A stretch of DNA of 64,000 bases from Ceratodon purpureus. Its lineage: Eukaryota > Streptophyta > Bryopsida > Pseudoditrichales > Ditrichaceae. This document shows positions 48,201 through 64,000 of the stretch, piece after piece. The number at the start of each line of letters is the position of its first letter. Positions within the stretch are counted from its first letter, which is position 1. The notes beneath the pieces were generated by a model. It saw only the letters and a program-made list of their open reading frames with translations, did no database searches and had not been told where the DNA came from. The translations under genes and the position numbers were made by a program. The stretch is from contig CM026422.1 in assembly GCA_014871385.1 (NCBI GenBank), forward strand, positions 14,580,127-14,644,126. Reading direction: 5' to 3'.

Positions 48201-48749
48201 GAAATATGACATGTTAAGTCTGTTAGTCGAGTGGTAGGACACTCCATGGAAATATTGTTGCTTGACTGCAAAGGCTTTCTAAAATAATGGAAATGTTGTT
48301 GCTTGATTGGGATTGGGACTTTGTAAAATAATGGAATTTCTAGGAAGGAAATATGAATTAGCATTCTTTTGCATTCAACTTAATAAAATATTGTTTTCAA
48401 TATGCTACAATTGTTTTTAGTTTGTAATTTTTTTTATACAATTAGCTAATTTAGTCTTCTTTGTCATGCACCAAAAACCTCAAAATAAATAATGCAAAGA
48501 ACCCATGGAAATAAAAGTTAGAGTGTGTCGACCTAGTAAAAAATAGTGTCAAAAAAGTTTGTTTTCAAATTTCAATTGCTATAATCTTCTAATCTCTAGG
48601 GTTGAATATGATGAAATTTATTGAGCTATCTACTACAATAATAAAATTGAAGATATTATGGTTAAATTAGAAAATAATGATTTTTTACTCATATCTGCTT
48701 TTTACATTAAAAATGGCAGTTTTTGGTGAAACATAGTCAAGGAACTTTA

Positions 48750-49460
48750 GGGGTTAACATTAATTGAGCATGATGGCACACATTTCTTACTAGCTATTTT
48801 GATGTCAATCTCTCCTTGACAGATCTAGACCTCCATTAATTGAGTATGATTGTTCTAATTTCTTACTGGTTTTTTTAAATGTCAGCTTCTCATTGACAGA
48901 ACTAAACCTCCAGTGATCATGATGATATTAAACCTCCATTAACTCAACTAGACCTCCAGTGATCATGATGATATTAAACCTCCATTAACTCAGTACGATG
49001 GCACTCATTTCTTACTGGCTATTTTGATGTCATTGTCTCGTTGACAGAACTAGACCTCTATTAACTGAGCATGATTGTACTTATTTCTTACTGGTTGTTT
49101 TAGATGTCAATCTTTAAGACAACACGATTGTACTCGCTATTTTAGATGTCAATCTTTAGAGAGAAGCAGACTTCCATTAACCGAGCATAACTATATTAAT
49201 TTCTCACTGGCTATTTTAGATGTCAATCTCTCATTGATAGAATTAGACCTCCACTATTGAATATGATGATGTCAGTCTCTCCTTGACAGAACTAGACCTC
49301 CACTAAACATGATGATATTAGACCTCCATTAACTAAGCATGACTACACTAATTTCTTACTAATTGTTTTAGATGTTAGTCTCTCCTTGACAAAACCAGAC
49401 CTCTTTCCTTGATTGAACTAGACCTCCATTAACTGAGCATGACTGTACAATATCTCACTT
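48750..49460 (+). repeat. Degenerate tandem repeat, unit about 78 bases
   Basis: Repeated order: GACCTCCATTAACTGAGCATGA, then a TTTCTTACTGGCTATTTTAGATG box, then a TCTCCTTGACAGAACTAGA box, with partial units inserted (each box is shown only as a landmark). Roughly eight units. Confidence 0.65.
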
Positions 49461-49534
49461 GTTTTATTTTATTTTTATTTTTATTTTTTCATTTATTCAT
49501 TTTTTTAAATTTTATATATATATATATATATATT

Positions 49535-51914
49535 TTTAAGCAAGGAAAGAAATTCATTGCAGAGAAATAGAGTACACATTAGGAGAAATGTGGGGTCTCC
49601 GAAAGGCCTTGTAAGACAGCCCGAAGTAGGTGAATGTATTGCCCACACATCCCTTTCCATGTAATCCTATTGGTGGATGTCTTGCCTGCTGACAGCGTCA
49701 GTAGCCACAGTGCTAGCACTGTTTGCTGTACTGACAGCTTTGGCACACGTTGGCGCTGACAATGATTGGCTAGACCCATAGAATTTTCTGTTGGCAACTT
49801 TGAGGCACCATTGGTGCCAGCATGTGAAAGTGCACGGGTTTCACCAAAATTTCAGGCACGTGAAAAACCCAAAGGCCTTTTAGAGACCCCAGATTTCCCC
49901 TTAATGAAGCCCCCATCGGAACAAAGCCAGGGCCATAAAGAATAGCTACCAAACAATCAGAGGAAGATCCGGGGGTTTCAAGTGTGCCTTGAGGCCCTCT
50001 CTAACACATGAAACATCGAAAACCGTCCAAATAGCATAAAAAGCGAGCAAAGAAGCCTAAACTTTCTCGAGTGTCTTAGCTCTACTAATTTGCCTAAGGG
50101 TCCTATTCCAGTCTACCCTCCCTCATTCTAGAAGAGAATCCTAAATGTACTTTCTGCTTCTGGTGTTAGACCAGATGCTACCTTCAAAGATGGTCTCGTT
50201 ACGGAGTATCCAACACCCTCAAATGACGATTCCAAGGAGCAATGTCCCGGACTTCAAGTTACCCATCATTCTGAGCCGGATCTTCTTCCCAAATATACCC
50301 TCCTCCAACGTGTAGGTGGGAGCTGGATTTTGATTCTTTGGACCTTTTGTGAGCAAGTGCATTACCGTGAACGCATAGTTCCACAGTTTCTTTGGGAAAG
50401 GGCATTGGAAGAACCGATGCAAATAAGTCTCCTATGTCCCCGGGCCACATAAGGGGCAATCAATACTGACAATAGGATTAAATCTGCTATGACAAGTATT
50501 GGTGGCAACCGCCTAATGTAACACCGACCACAAGAATGCCGATTCCTTCTTTGAGAGGTCCTTCTAAACCTCTTTCCAATTGGGTTTGGGTTGTAGCGTT
50601 GTCTCATGCCTCTAGTTTTCCAAGATTGGCTTCCTGAGTTGGTCTCTGTTAACGAGCAGTTCCTTTCCCTATTTTGCGCTATCAAGCATGAAGGGCACCT
50701 TGTTATACTAGCCCCAGAGCACATGATCAAAGTTGGGCAACCTTCCGACTATGCCATAATACGCATACGCTTGCTTTGATCAAGATTTCTCAACCAGCAC
50801 AATCTTGGCAATTTCAATTCTGCTTGTCCAATTTCTGATCATATCTACCGTCCTTGGCTCCTGCACCAGAATGAGTAGTTTAGACTGGTGTCTTACAAAT
50901 TATATCGGGTATTCTGCGGGAAGTGATCAAAAACATCTAGGAGTCTTAATTTTTGGCCTCCAATTCATGTTGGCCTTGACTGCAAAGGTCGGCTCATCGT
51001 TGTGTTCCGAATTGTAGCCAACAAGCCATGTGTCCGGTTTAACTAAACAGTGGTCTGTTTGTAATTGAGTACGAAGTTTTGATTGACTGAAATCTCTAAG
51101 GAGAGAAATACTCTAGGCTTCCTGATCATCCAACGCAATTTCACCTAGCAACTGGTCCATGGGCTTGAAGCACCGAGAGCCTAAGTCCCACATGTCACGA
51201 CTACTCTTAAGCCACTTTTGTACAAGGAAAGGGCTGCCAACAAAGTCTCCTTCTTTGTATTTAGTTTCCCACCAAAGTTGCCTTTGTAAGGCCTTAGCAT
51301 CAGTGGAAGGAGGGACTTCGATGAGGTGAACCCCGTTTTCGTTCAAGCTAAGTATGCCTTACTCTAGACCTTGGAACCATGCACCAAAGTGTGGTTAATC
51401 ACTAATCTCCATTGCGGATTCGCCGGCCAGCGGACCCCCTTTACAAGTTTTGAAAATAAAAGTTTGTTTCGGAGCATGATTTGCAGGTTGGAATCCCTGG
51501 GGAGGTATGCCATCATAGCCCACTTACAAACTAGGCTGGCAGTAGCTTCATGTGGATCCAGCAGCCCGAGACCTCCAACTTTCTTCTTCGCCCAATAGTC
51601 AAACCTGCTAACTCGCGTCGTTGAGGAATGCTTAGTTCCAAACCATAAATAATTTTGCAACCGGGGCTTAACTTTCGTGAGCGCTTTCACTGAGCCGTTC
51701 CACACTAAAAGAAAGAACCACAGCAATGAGAGCAAGACTTGTTTGATTATGAGCGCCGGGATAACTTAGTGGAGGTCTTATACTCGAGCTTCGCTTTAAT
51801 TCTCTTAATAAAAAAGGTGCCAATATCCTCCATTCCTGGGTCAAGCCCGAATGACGTCCCTAGCAGCTTGGAGAGTTCCTTCTCTCTAGACTAGCTCCAA
51901 CCTATGTCATTAAG

Positions 51915-51948
<34 letters not shown>

Positions 51949-53700
51949 CCTTTACAGTGTTGCTGCACGTTTATGCAACATTCTTGCTCCAATTGATCTT
52001 GAGCCCAGGTGCTGTTATAAAGACTGTGAGGATGTCGATGAGCTTTAAAATAGTATACGGCTGACTGACCTCCAGTGAGATAGAAGTATCATCGGCAAAT
52101 TGCAACGTGAGCTGGGATTGCTGAGAGTTGGGCATTTTAATTCCGGCAATGGTGCCTTTGGCTTCCACTTTTCTTAGCATTAAATTTAGAACTTCTACCA
52201 CAAGAATGAAGAGCGTGGGTGCAATAGGCCAACCCTAACGTACTCCTCTGTGTATGCTGAATTCACTCGATTGTTGTCGGTAAGTTGAAACTAAAGCTGT
52301 AGCTCCTACGAAGAGCACCTTCACCGTACTGACAAAGTTAGCTCCGACCCTCAAGTGCTCCATATAGGCAAATAAAAATTCCCATCAAACTTTATCTAAG
52401 TTAACCATATTGAGGAAACCCCCCCTTAGAAATTCCCAATGGTGGGTATAGAACCTGATATCAACTCCATCACATCCAGGCGAGCGATCTTTGGCTAGGT
52501 CGTGGGCAGCGTCTCTTAATTCGCCGCCATGTCAGATTTCTACCAAGGATCTGTTGCATCTCAAGGGAGACCTTCAACGTGATGTGGTTCTACGCCTGGT
52601 CCATGATGCCTTGGTCAATGAGCTGCGGAGGCGCATACAATTCCTCATAGAATTTCCTGCAGATGGAGAGGATGTCGCGGTTGTTGGTACAGAGCTGTCC
52701 TGAGCTATCCCGCAGTTGTGGGATCGCTTGAGCATTTGGCTTTTCTCCTACAAGCTTAAAAAACTTGTTGTAGTCGTCTCCCCTGTCTTTCCACCGGACA
52801 CGAGCTCAAATTTTTTGACCTTCCGCGTGGAGTCGTTTAAACTCAGCCAACTGCTCCTTTATTGTTGCAGCTGCATACTGGAAGTTGAAGGAACACAAAT
52901 TGGTTTGCAGCTGCTCTTGGACTTTCTCCAAATCAGATCTTAGAGCAGTTTTCTTAGCTCTTAAGGAGATTGCTTTCTTCTTCGAGTACTCTCTATAATA
53001 ATGAAGGACTTTCTTCATTTTCACAAAGAAAGGCAAATCACATGGTAAGGATTTCTAGATCCTTTTAACTTCCGCACTGGTGTCCTGTATCTAGATAGCG
53101 TTCATTTTCCAACTTATACTCTTGTATTCCACCATGCCTCCTGGCTGAATGTCTGTTACCACTAGAAAGTAGTCCAATAGTACCGAGTCACCCTTGATGA
53201 GATATGACTTTACAAGTAGGATCTGGATGCCGGGTACACTGATAGGAGTGTAAAAACAATCCAAACGGGCAAGAACACGTTGCCCTTGAACACGGCCATT
53301 ATTCTATGAAAACTTAAGTCCTTGTCGAGGTGTAAACTTGTCCTCAAGATTAATCAGGCCCTTGAGGGAGTTCCAGATCAGTCTCTCTTGCTCACTTATA
53401 AGCCTCCCATAAACAGTGGACTTCTCTGTATTCTTCTCAACCATATTAAAATCACCTCCCAACACCCACCTATATATGGTTTTGATGGAGGTAGTCCGGA
53501 ACTGCACCCTTGACTAACCGCATGTCCCGAGCGTCGTATGGCGCATATTTGTTGACAACTCCAAAATTTCCCCTAGAGAGGTTTTTAAAACTGACCCAGA
53601 GGATCTTTTCTCTGTGAAAGCTCCCGCTAGTCGCAACATGAGCACCGAGCCGGCTCCTCACCAAAATTGCAAGACCTCCGCATCCGGCTCCAATCCCTCG
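49535..53700 (-). mobile_element. L1-type LINE, 5'-truncated and decayed
   Basis: Read on the minus strand: endonuclease remnants (53664-53304, motifs GAHVATSGSF and LGGDFNMVE), reverse transcriptase with the catalytic FADD (52201-51971, motif LTLQFADDTSISLE), the post-RT region (51735-51364, LDPHEATASLVCKWAM) and a zinc-binding tail (50730-50219, HRFFQCPFPKKLWNYA). Frames are broken several times, so it is inactive. The 3' end is near 49535 in AT-rich DNA. A 33-base poly-C run (51915-51947) interrupts the RT region. Confidence 0.8.
51915..51947 (+). repeat. Poly-C homopolymer, 33 bases
   Basis: An uninterrupted run of C (G on the coding strand of the LINE). A run this long is rare in plant DNA and may be partly a sequencing or assembly artefact. 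Confidence 0.9.
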
Positions 53701-53962
53701 CTGTCATGTCTAGGAAGCGCCTCCGTGAAAAAGTAAGTCATCAAGCCCTACAGCTGCCTTCTAAGGTCCGCTGCTTTGGGCTGTGTTGGTTTTCGATGTT
53801 TTATGTGTTAGACAAGGCCTCGAGGTTCATCGGAAACACAATCTTTGAGATGTTCCTTTGATTGTTTGGTAGCTATTCATTCTGGCCACAGCTTTGTTCC
53901 GATGGAGACTTTCTCCTCTATTTCTTTGCAATGAATTTCTTTCCTTGCTTCAAAAAATAAAA
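53690..53962 (+). mobile_element. Second LINE 3' end, opposite orientation
   Basis: The end of this segment (GCAATGAATTTCTTTCCTTG, then an A-rich tail) is the inverted counterpart of the LINE 3' end at about 49538-49575. The shared TTTGGTAGCTATTC box (53868; complement near 49940) shows the same family. It is an internally deleted, truncated copy inserted head-on to the larger LINE. Confidence 0.65.
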
Positions 53963-54064
53963 TAAAAATAAAATGTTGTTATACTAAATTCCATTGCTAT
54001 GCATGCTAGGCTTCATATTTGAAGGGACAAGCAATGGCCTGTATTACTTTAAGAAGCTAGAAGG

Positions 54065-54368
54065 ACACATTTTCATGAAGCATGTTCACTCATTGTGTCC
54101 ACTATTCACTATGTAGATTTTACAGCCTACTTGTGATTTCACTTGGGATTTTATTACATCCCTATCCAAGGTAGTACACTTCTCGTAAAAATTTGAAATT
54201 TGAAATCTACAATCATGGTGAAAACAAAGTACTTAATGATCCACGTCCTTTCTTATTGTATCAATCGGTGATGATAGAGTTGAATGAGAACAATTGCAAT
54301 GTAAAAAATTGTTGTGCATATAGTTTCATCCAAAGATACAAGTAACCACCAAGGTAGTTCCAAAGTTT
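54065..54368 (+). repeat. Direct repeat copy 2 (300 bases)
   Basis: Second copy of the repeat at 46483-46785, 7.6 kb away. Confidence 0.8.
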
Positions 54369-54379
54369 AATTTCATAAA

Positions 54380-57300
54380 ATGCAAAATTGAAAACATGCG
54401 CTTGTTTACAAGACTATTTGAGACAACAACTATCGTCACTTCATTTACCTTTATAAATACTAAGAGTTGGTTCAACATTAGAGCATTTTGCCTAAACAAG
54501 GTTTACAACTTTGTCATTTGATTTCAATCATACAACTCTTCCATTGTTGCCTTGCAGACAACTTCATAATTAGCTTTGTGAAAGCAGACTACAAACTTTG
54601 AGAGTGTCCATTGATGGGAGAATCAAATTGTTTTATGAAACTTGCTTTCGTTCCAAAGTTCACCATTCACTACTACAAACCCCAGCTCCTGGGAGCGGGG
54701 TGGGGTGGACAAGGGGGGTGCCACTTCCCAGGGATAGGGTCTCCAAGTACGGACCTATAGTAGGGATTGTAACTTGAAGTGGTGCTCCTGGGAGCTAAGG
54801 CCCAAAGAGGATGCGGCAAAGTAACTCAGTCAGGTATGAGCTGGAAGTGTTTGGTGCACTCTCGCAATTTTTCCCAATTAAAATTTACTTGGAGTGTGAC
54901 AATAAAGTAATTCCGGAGGGTTATTATTCTCTTGCGTAGTTTAATGCCTCCACGTGTGTTTAAATTACTTGCTTCTTGTGGAACGACCTCGTTTTAGTTC
55001 CAAAGGCGTCTAGTGAAACCCTCGTTTTGGTGGTCGGCGTCGGGGGCTCGTAAGCGGTGATGGAGTTATTGTTCTGGGTTTGTGCTCACGTTGTGTTTTC
55101 TTGAAGTTGCTGGAGCGCGGTTGGTGCATAGAGGTGCATGTGCATTCAATTTGGTGTTTTGCGAACGAGTGTGCTGGGGGGCTGTGGCAGGCTTGCGGAG
55201 CGGGGTTGTCATGCAGCAATGTTGTGAAGTGGTTGTTGTCGCTAGGGAGCGGTTGGTGCCTAGAGCGCTTGTGTGGGTGGTTGGTGTTCTCTAGACGCTT
55301 GGATTTAGCATTTTGTTTTGGTTGTTGAAGCAATCTCGGTTTGTCCGCGGTTGAAGATTGCGCATGGCGAGGTTTGATTGCGTTGTCATTCCGTCTCTCG
55401 TCTGTATGTCTGCATGTCATGCTTATGATGGTGTCAAAGTTGGTCATCTCTGCTTTTCAAACCAGTGTCGACTTTTATTAGGATGAAGAACTGAAGAGTG
55501 TGTTGGTACGGTTGAAGTGAAAGGTGTTGCGAAGCGGAAGGATCATGGAGAAGGTGACACAAGTACTGAAGTTGCAGGACTTAGGTCTGTAGACAGGAGT
55601 AACGTTGCATCCTGGGAAAATTTGCCACGCAAATGCTCGCCCCTGCATTCCTGCAAACAAACCTGTTCATTCTTGCAAACAAACCCCTTCATTCACGCAA
55701 GCATGCAGAGACGAAGTATTGAAGTTCCACTTGGCACCAAAGCTGCAAGCAAAATGCTAACCCCTTCATTCCCGCAATCAACCAAAATGAATTGTCGAAG
55801 TTACACTTAGGGCAAAATCGGCTGAAACGACGAACTCAGTAACTTTGAGCCATGGGTAAATTGAATCGCAATTGTCGCTTACCCTTGGCTAAAGGAGGTG
55901 ACGGATCCCAAGAGCCGAGGGACCAGCTCCTTGGCCAACCTCTAGGCGCCGAGGATTCTAGTAGTGATTTGACATATATTGTAGTAGGACTTGAATATTA
56001 TCATGTGCATCCGGAATATATCATTCTAGTTAGACTAAAGCCAATTCTCTGGGAACATAATTACTAGTGCATTCATAAGCTCCATCTCAGGGAAATTGCA
56101 ATCAAGCTCTAATTGTAGCGAATTAGCCATATCTATGCATTGTTCCTTCACCAAGTACATGATTTGTTGCAAGTTGCTATGTGAGTTGGACAACTTCTTT
56201 CTACTAATGGCACAAATGGAATGAACGGGGTAAGTATGGTCTCTAATACAAAATGAAAGGTGTTGATCATTTGTGTTTATATCAATAACTTATTATTGCA
56301 CTATATTGATATATAAGAAGTCATTCAATATGTCATAAAATATACCAAAATATTGTTGCTGTCAAGCCGGGACATCATTACTATACATCATGTACAACTA
56401 TGCTAGATAGACCCTCATAGTAATTGTCTATCATTGTTTAGCATTGCCTTGACATGCAACGTATACAACATATGAATGTTACGGTATAAGTCTTCATGTT
56501 CACAATCCCTCCATTTCTGCACCTCTAACACACACTATTCTTATGGGTTCTAAAGCCTCGTTATGTTAAGGATGGTGCAACACCATTATTTGGATGGTTT
56601 TGCTTACGACATCAAATGTGTTTCTTTCAATTAATCTACGAAGAGACAACATGATGAACAGTCTTTTGAAAGACATACAGACATAACAATGTATACACAA
56701 CCACGATTGTCGATTTGTTTTACTGGACTTGGCAATTGAAAAGCGTGGATTTGAGAAGTTAGAAGGCCTGCAAAAATTCCAACAATGCTCAAAACAAAAC
56801 AACAAATGCACATTGTAAAAGGGAAATAAAGCAACAAAGACAATACATTTAGATAGAATATTCTAGTGAGAAATACAAAATCTAAATTAACAACGTTGTG
56901 CACTGGAGGTAGTAAACTAATCTAAAATCAAGATTATTGCATGTTATATATAATAGAAAGTGGGGGGAAATTGGACATAGGCTAACTACATGGGCATGCC
57001 ATCTCTGCAATGAGATTAGCGGAGGGACATCATGAGTGACGCTCACTCCTCAACTATCCATGAGATAATGACAATGGTTTGATGAAAAATTATTTCATTT
57101 AACCTACTAATCTGCCAAGTGAATTACCGAGTGTAACACAAGCTGAATAAACCACGACCATTCCAATTGATTTATGCACAACCTACCATAACATCCACAA
57201 CAACCCAAACCAATGCACTTCTTCAAATGAAACTGGAGCAATCTCCCAGTGGCCTCTTTATACCCTTGACCCCAACTTCCCCATGAAGCAACCCCACTAC

Positions 57301-57530
57301 AAGACACCCTACTAACCAGGCTTTCCACTCCACCATCATTCCAATTCAGTGGTCCCCTCTAATTTCAATGATCCCCAAGTACTGAATATTCCCTGTCAAC
57401 CCCCTAAAAATCATTCCCAAACACCCCACTCCAGCATCACAAACACTAAAAAAAGGCTCCCGAATAAAGCAAAAGGCGGCGCTCTTCAAACCCCTATTTT
57501 CGACCGTTAGTACCCCGCACCCCAGTCTAC
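54380..57530. other. Intergenic stretch, no supported gene
   Basis: Two GC-richer islands (about 54680-54800 with inverted CTCCTGGGAG boxes, and 55020-55480) and a short repeat of TTCATTC(T/A)(T/C)GCAA near 55665-55700 were noted. Open frames here have no recognisable domains or consistent splice sites. Confidence 0.4.
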
Positions 57531-57599
57531 CTCAGCACAACCCCCTGTCCACCTCAGCACAAAACCCCCGCCAACTCAGCGACCTCCGGACCCCTTCCA

Positions 57600-58483
57600 A
57601 TGAGCCACCGTGGACACTTTTTCCCGCGCCCGCTTTCAATCCCTGCTCCGGAGTGAGTCGTTGTGGTCTGTGTCCAGACTCTTCACTTGCACCGAGATCT
57701 TCATCTCCATCTCCATCTCCATCTCCATCCCATTTTTGCACCATCCTCCACCGCCGAGTCTTCCTCCATTCCCTCCCTCCTCAGCCCTCTCCACCATCCC
57801 CAGGCCCAGGCTCCTGTGCTGGAGAGGTGGATTCCACTACAGGACACTTACACAAACACATACACACATTCACAACCAACACACATACACATCAACGCAG
57901 ATTCTTACTCGGATCATTCTTTTGGTTCATCGCTTTCTGTGGAGGTGAGGATTCCATCTACATGTGGAATGGTAGGCAAGATGAGGGAGCGATGATGAGG
58001 GAGTGAGGGTAGTAGACTGTGTATTTTTGTGTGTTTCTCTTCTTGTTGAAAGCATCTCTTGTTTGGTGTATGCAAGTGCTAGGATGGGTCATTTGTTTTT
58101 GGGAGGGTGATATGGTGGGAGTATGGTGTGGGTTGGGGTGGAGGTGAGGGATTTTGGACGACAGTTTTGGGGGGAATGAGTTGTTTTTTATTTTTTTTAT
58201 TGTGGAAGGGGGTGGGGGGCTTTTTGGGTTATTTAGGTCAGGGGTACGATGGTGGTGGGATGTGGGTTTGATTTTTGGGGGGTTTTGAGGACTGGGTCGT
58301 TGGGGTATGTGGTGTATGTGGATGTGAGGCGGTGGATATTGATGGTTTTTTGTGGTGGTGTGATCAGCGCAAGTGGGTGTTGGAGGAGGTGTGTGTGGTG
58401 GATGTTGAGGAATTGGAGAGGGGAGGCGGTTTGGGTGTGAGGAGGTGGTGTGTGTGGCGGGGTAGGTGTGTGGAGGGAGAGCG
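57600..58483 (+). promoter_or_regulatory. Promoter and 5' leader region of the DDM1-type gene
   Basis: Bases 57640-57900 are pyrimidine-rich, with a CATCTC hexamer repeated about five times (57703-57730). From about 58030 to 58483 the same strand becomes strongly G-rich. The skew switches near 57950-58030, where transcription probably starts or a leader intron begins (GGAG/GTGAGG at about 57943). Confidence 0.4.
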
Positions 58484-63464
<4,981 letters not shown>

Positions 63465-64000
63465 CGAAACAGCGATCTGACTGAACCAAGTTGTTTCCAT
63501 TTTAAAACTGCTTTCGCGTATTATTGTCTGAATGCACAGACCTTCCCACTTACCGCCAGTCAACGATGTAGCATACGGCAAAATTTTGTACTATAGGACA
63601 CGTTTCGTTGACCGGTATTGCTGTCACTGACGTTTAGGGCCCGAAATGCCATTGTCCAACAATTCACCCCGCTTGACTAGAGAGTCGAGACGCCAAAGAC
63701 TTGTTGCAAATATTAATATTACATCATCTGGAGCTTATTGAAGCTCATTTACTACATCATTTCATATTTGTCATGTGCTCAATTGCAAGTGTTTACTCCT
63801 TATTGCTCAACTCAAGCAATCTAGAGGCGCATTGCTGGAGAACTTTGCTTGTGTGCTTCTCTTTCCAGGACACAGGAACTCAGTTGATAAACCGTTATCT
63901 GCTGTTCCTGAGCTTTATGTTGCTCAGCATCATGACGCCCATCATACTGGTAAATTCAGAGCATACCCTCGTTGCCAATGGGGTGGATGACGTGGTTTGT
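63465..64000. other. 3' flank of the DDM1-type gene
   Basis: Probably the 3' untranslated region and spacer. A small exon-like piece (about 63869-63950, between TTCCAG and GTAAAT) might start another gene beyond the right edge, but nothing recognisable is coded. Confidence 0.35.

Noticed and set aside
46483..54368. Annotating the 300-base direct repeats as LTRs of one retrotransposon
   Set aside because: No primer-binding site, polypurine tract, gag or pol of LTR type was seen between them; the interior is LINE sequence.
55010..55447. 145-codon minus-strand open frame
   Set aside because: No domain, low-complexity composition and no splice support; likely chance in a GC-richer stretch.

Overview
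The window is nuclear DNA of a land plant. It has spliced genes with GT-AG introns, plant-type amino acid transporter and DDM1 genes, CACTA and LINE elements, and TTTAGGG-type telomere-like repeats. Short introns (about 70 to 340 bases in the best gene) and the unusual transposon content point to a seed-free plant, perhaps a bryophyte, but I cannot name the species.

Bases 1-29500 are transposon-rich. The main object is a giant DNA element at 3672-22450 (18,779 bases). It is bounded by identical 25-base terminal inverted repeats and flanked by a perfect 6-base target duplication (TGTATA). It interrupts an exon of an older, decayed gene whose reading frame is continuous across the insertion point once one TGTATA is counted. 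The element has two divergent transcription units around an AT-rich centre. The leftward unit encodes a ParB-like domain fused to an adenine-methylase-like domain with degraded motifs, followed, in the same or an adjacent gene, by an FCP1/NIF-like phosphatase domain. The rightward unit is a 945-residue DUF7869-like protein with a candidate DDD triad, the likely transposase. About 34 palindromes occur only inside this element. The main family (half-site TTTAGCTCGA) forms phased arrays just upstream of both coding regions and also sits in introns. A sister family (half-site TTTAGGTCG) is concentrated near the two ends. A ParB-like protein together with arrays of palindromes resembles a bacterial parB/parS arrangement carried on a plant transposon, and is the best candidate here for an undescribed system.

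Around the element lie an older accessory gene on the minus strand (22451-23263 and 3206-3671), a CACTA TNP2-type transposase pseudogene (24569-28939), a partial gene running off the left edge (1-1083), and an exon-like stretch (1290-2660). In-frame stops in the two pseudogenes all fit C-to-T change.

Bases 29500-34400 are AT-rich with no gene seen. A two-exon AVT6-like vacuolar amino acid transporter occupies 34856-36708. From 37800 to 57500 there is AT-rich repeat DNA: minisatellites, a non-autonomous CACTA element (43864-45518) inserted in a LINE fragment, further LINE fragments, and a 33-base poly-C run. A 16-exon DDM1-type SNF2 chromatin remodeller at 58484-63464 is the clearest host gene. 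Its reading frame is intact, and its family is known for keeping transposons such as these methylated and silent.
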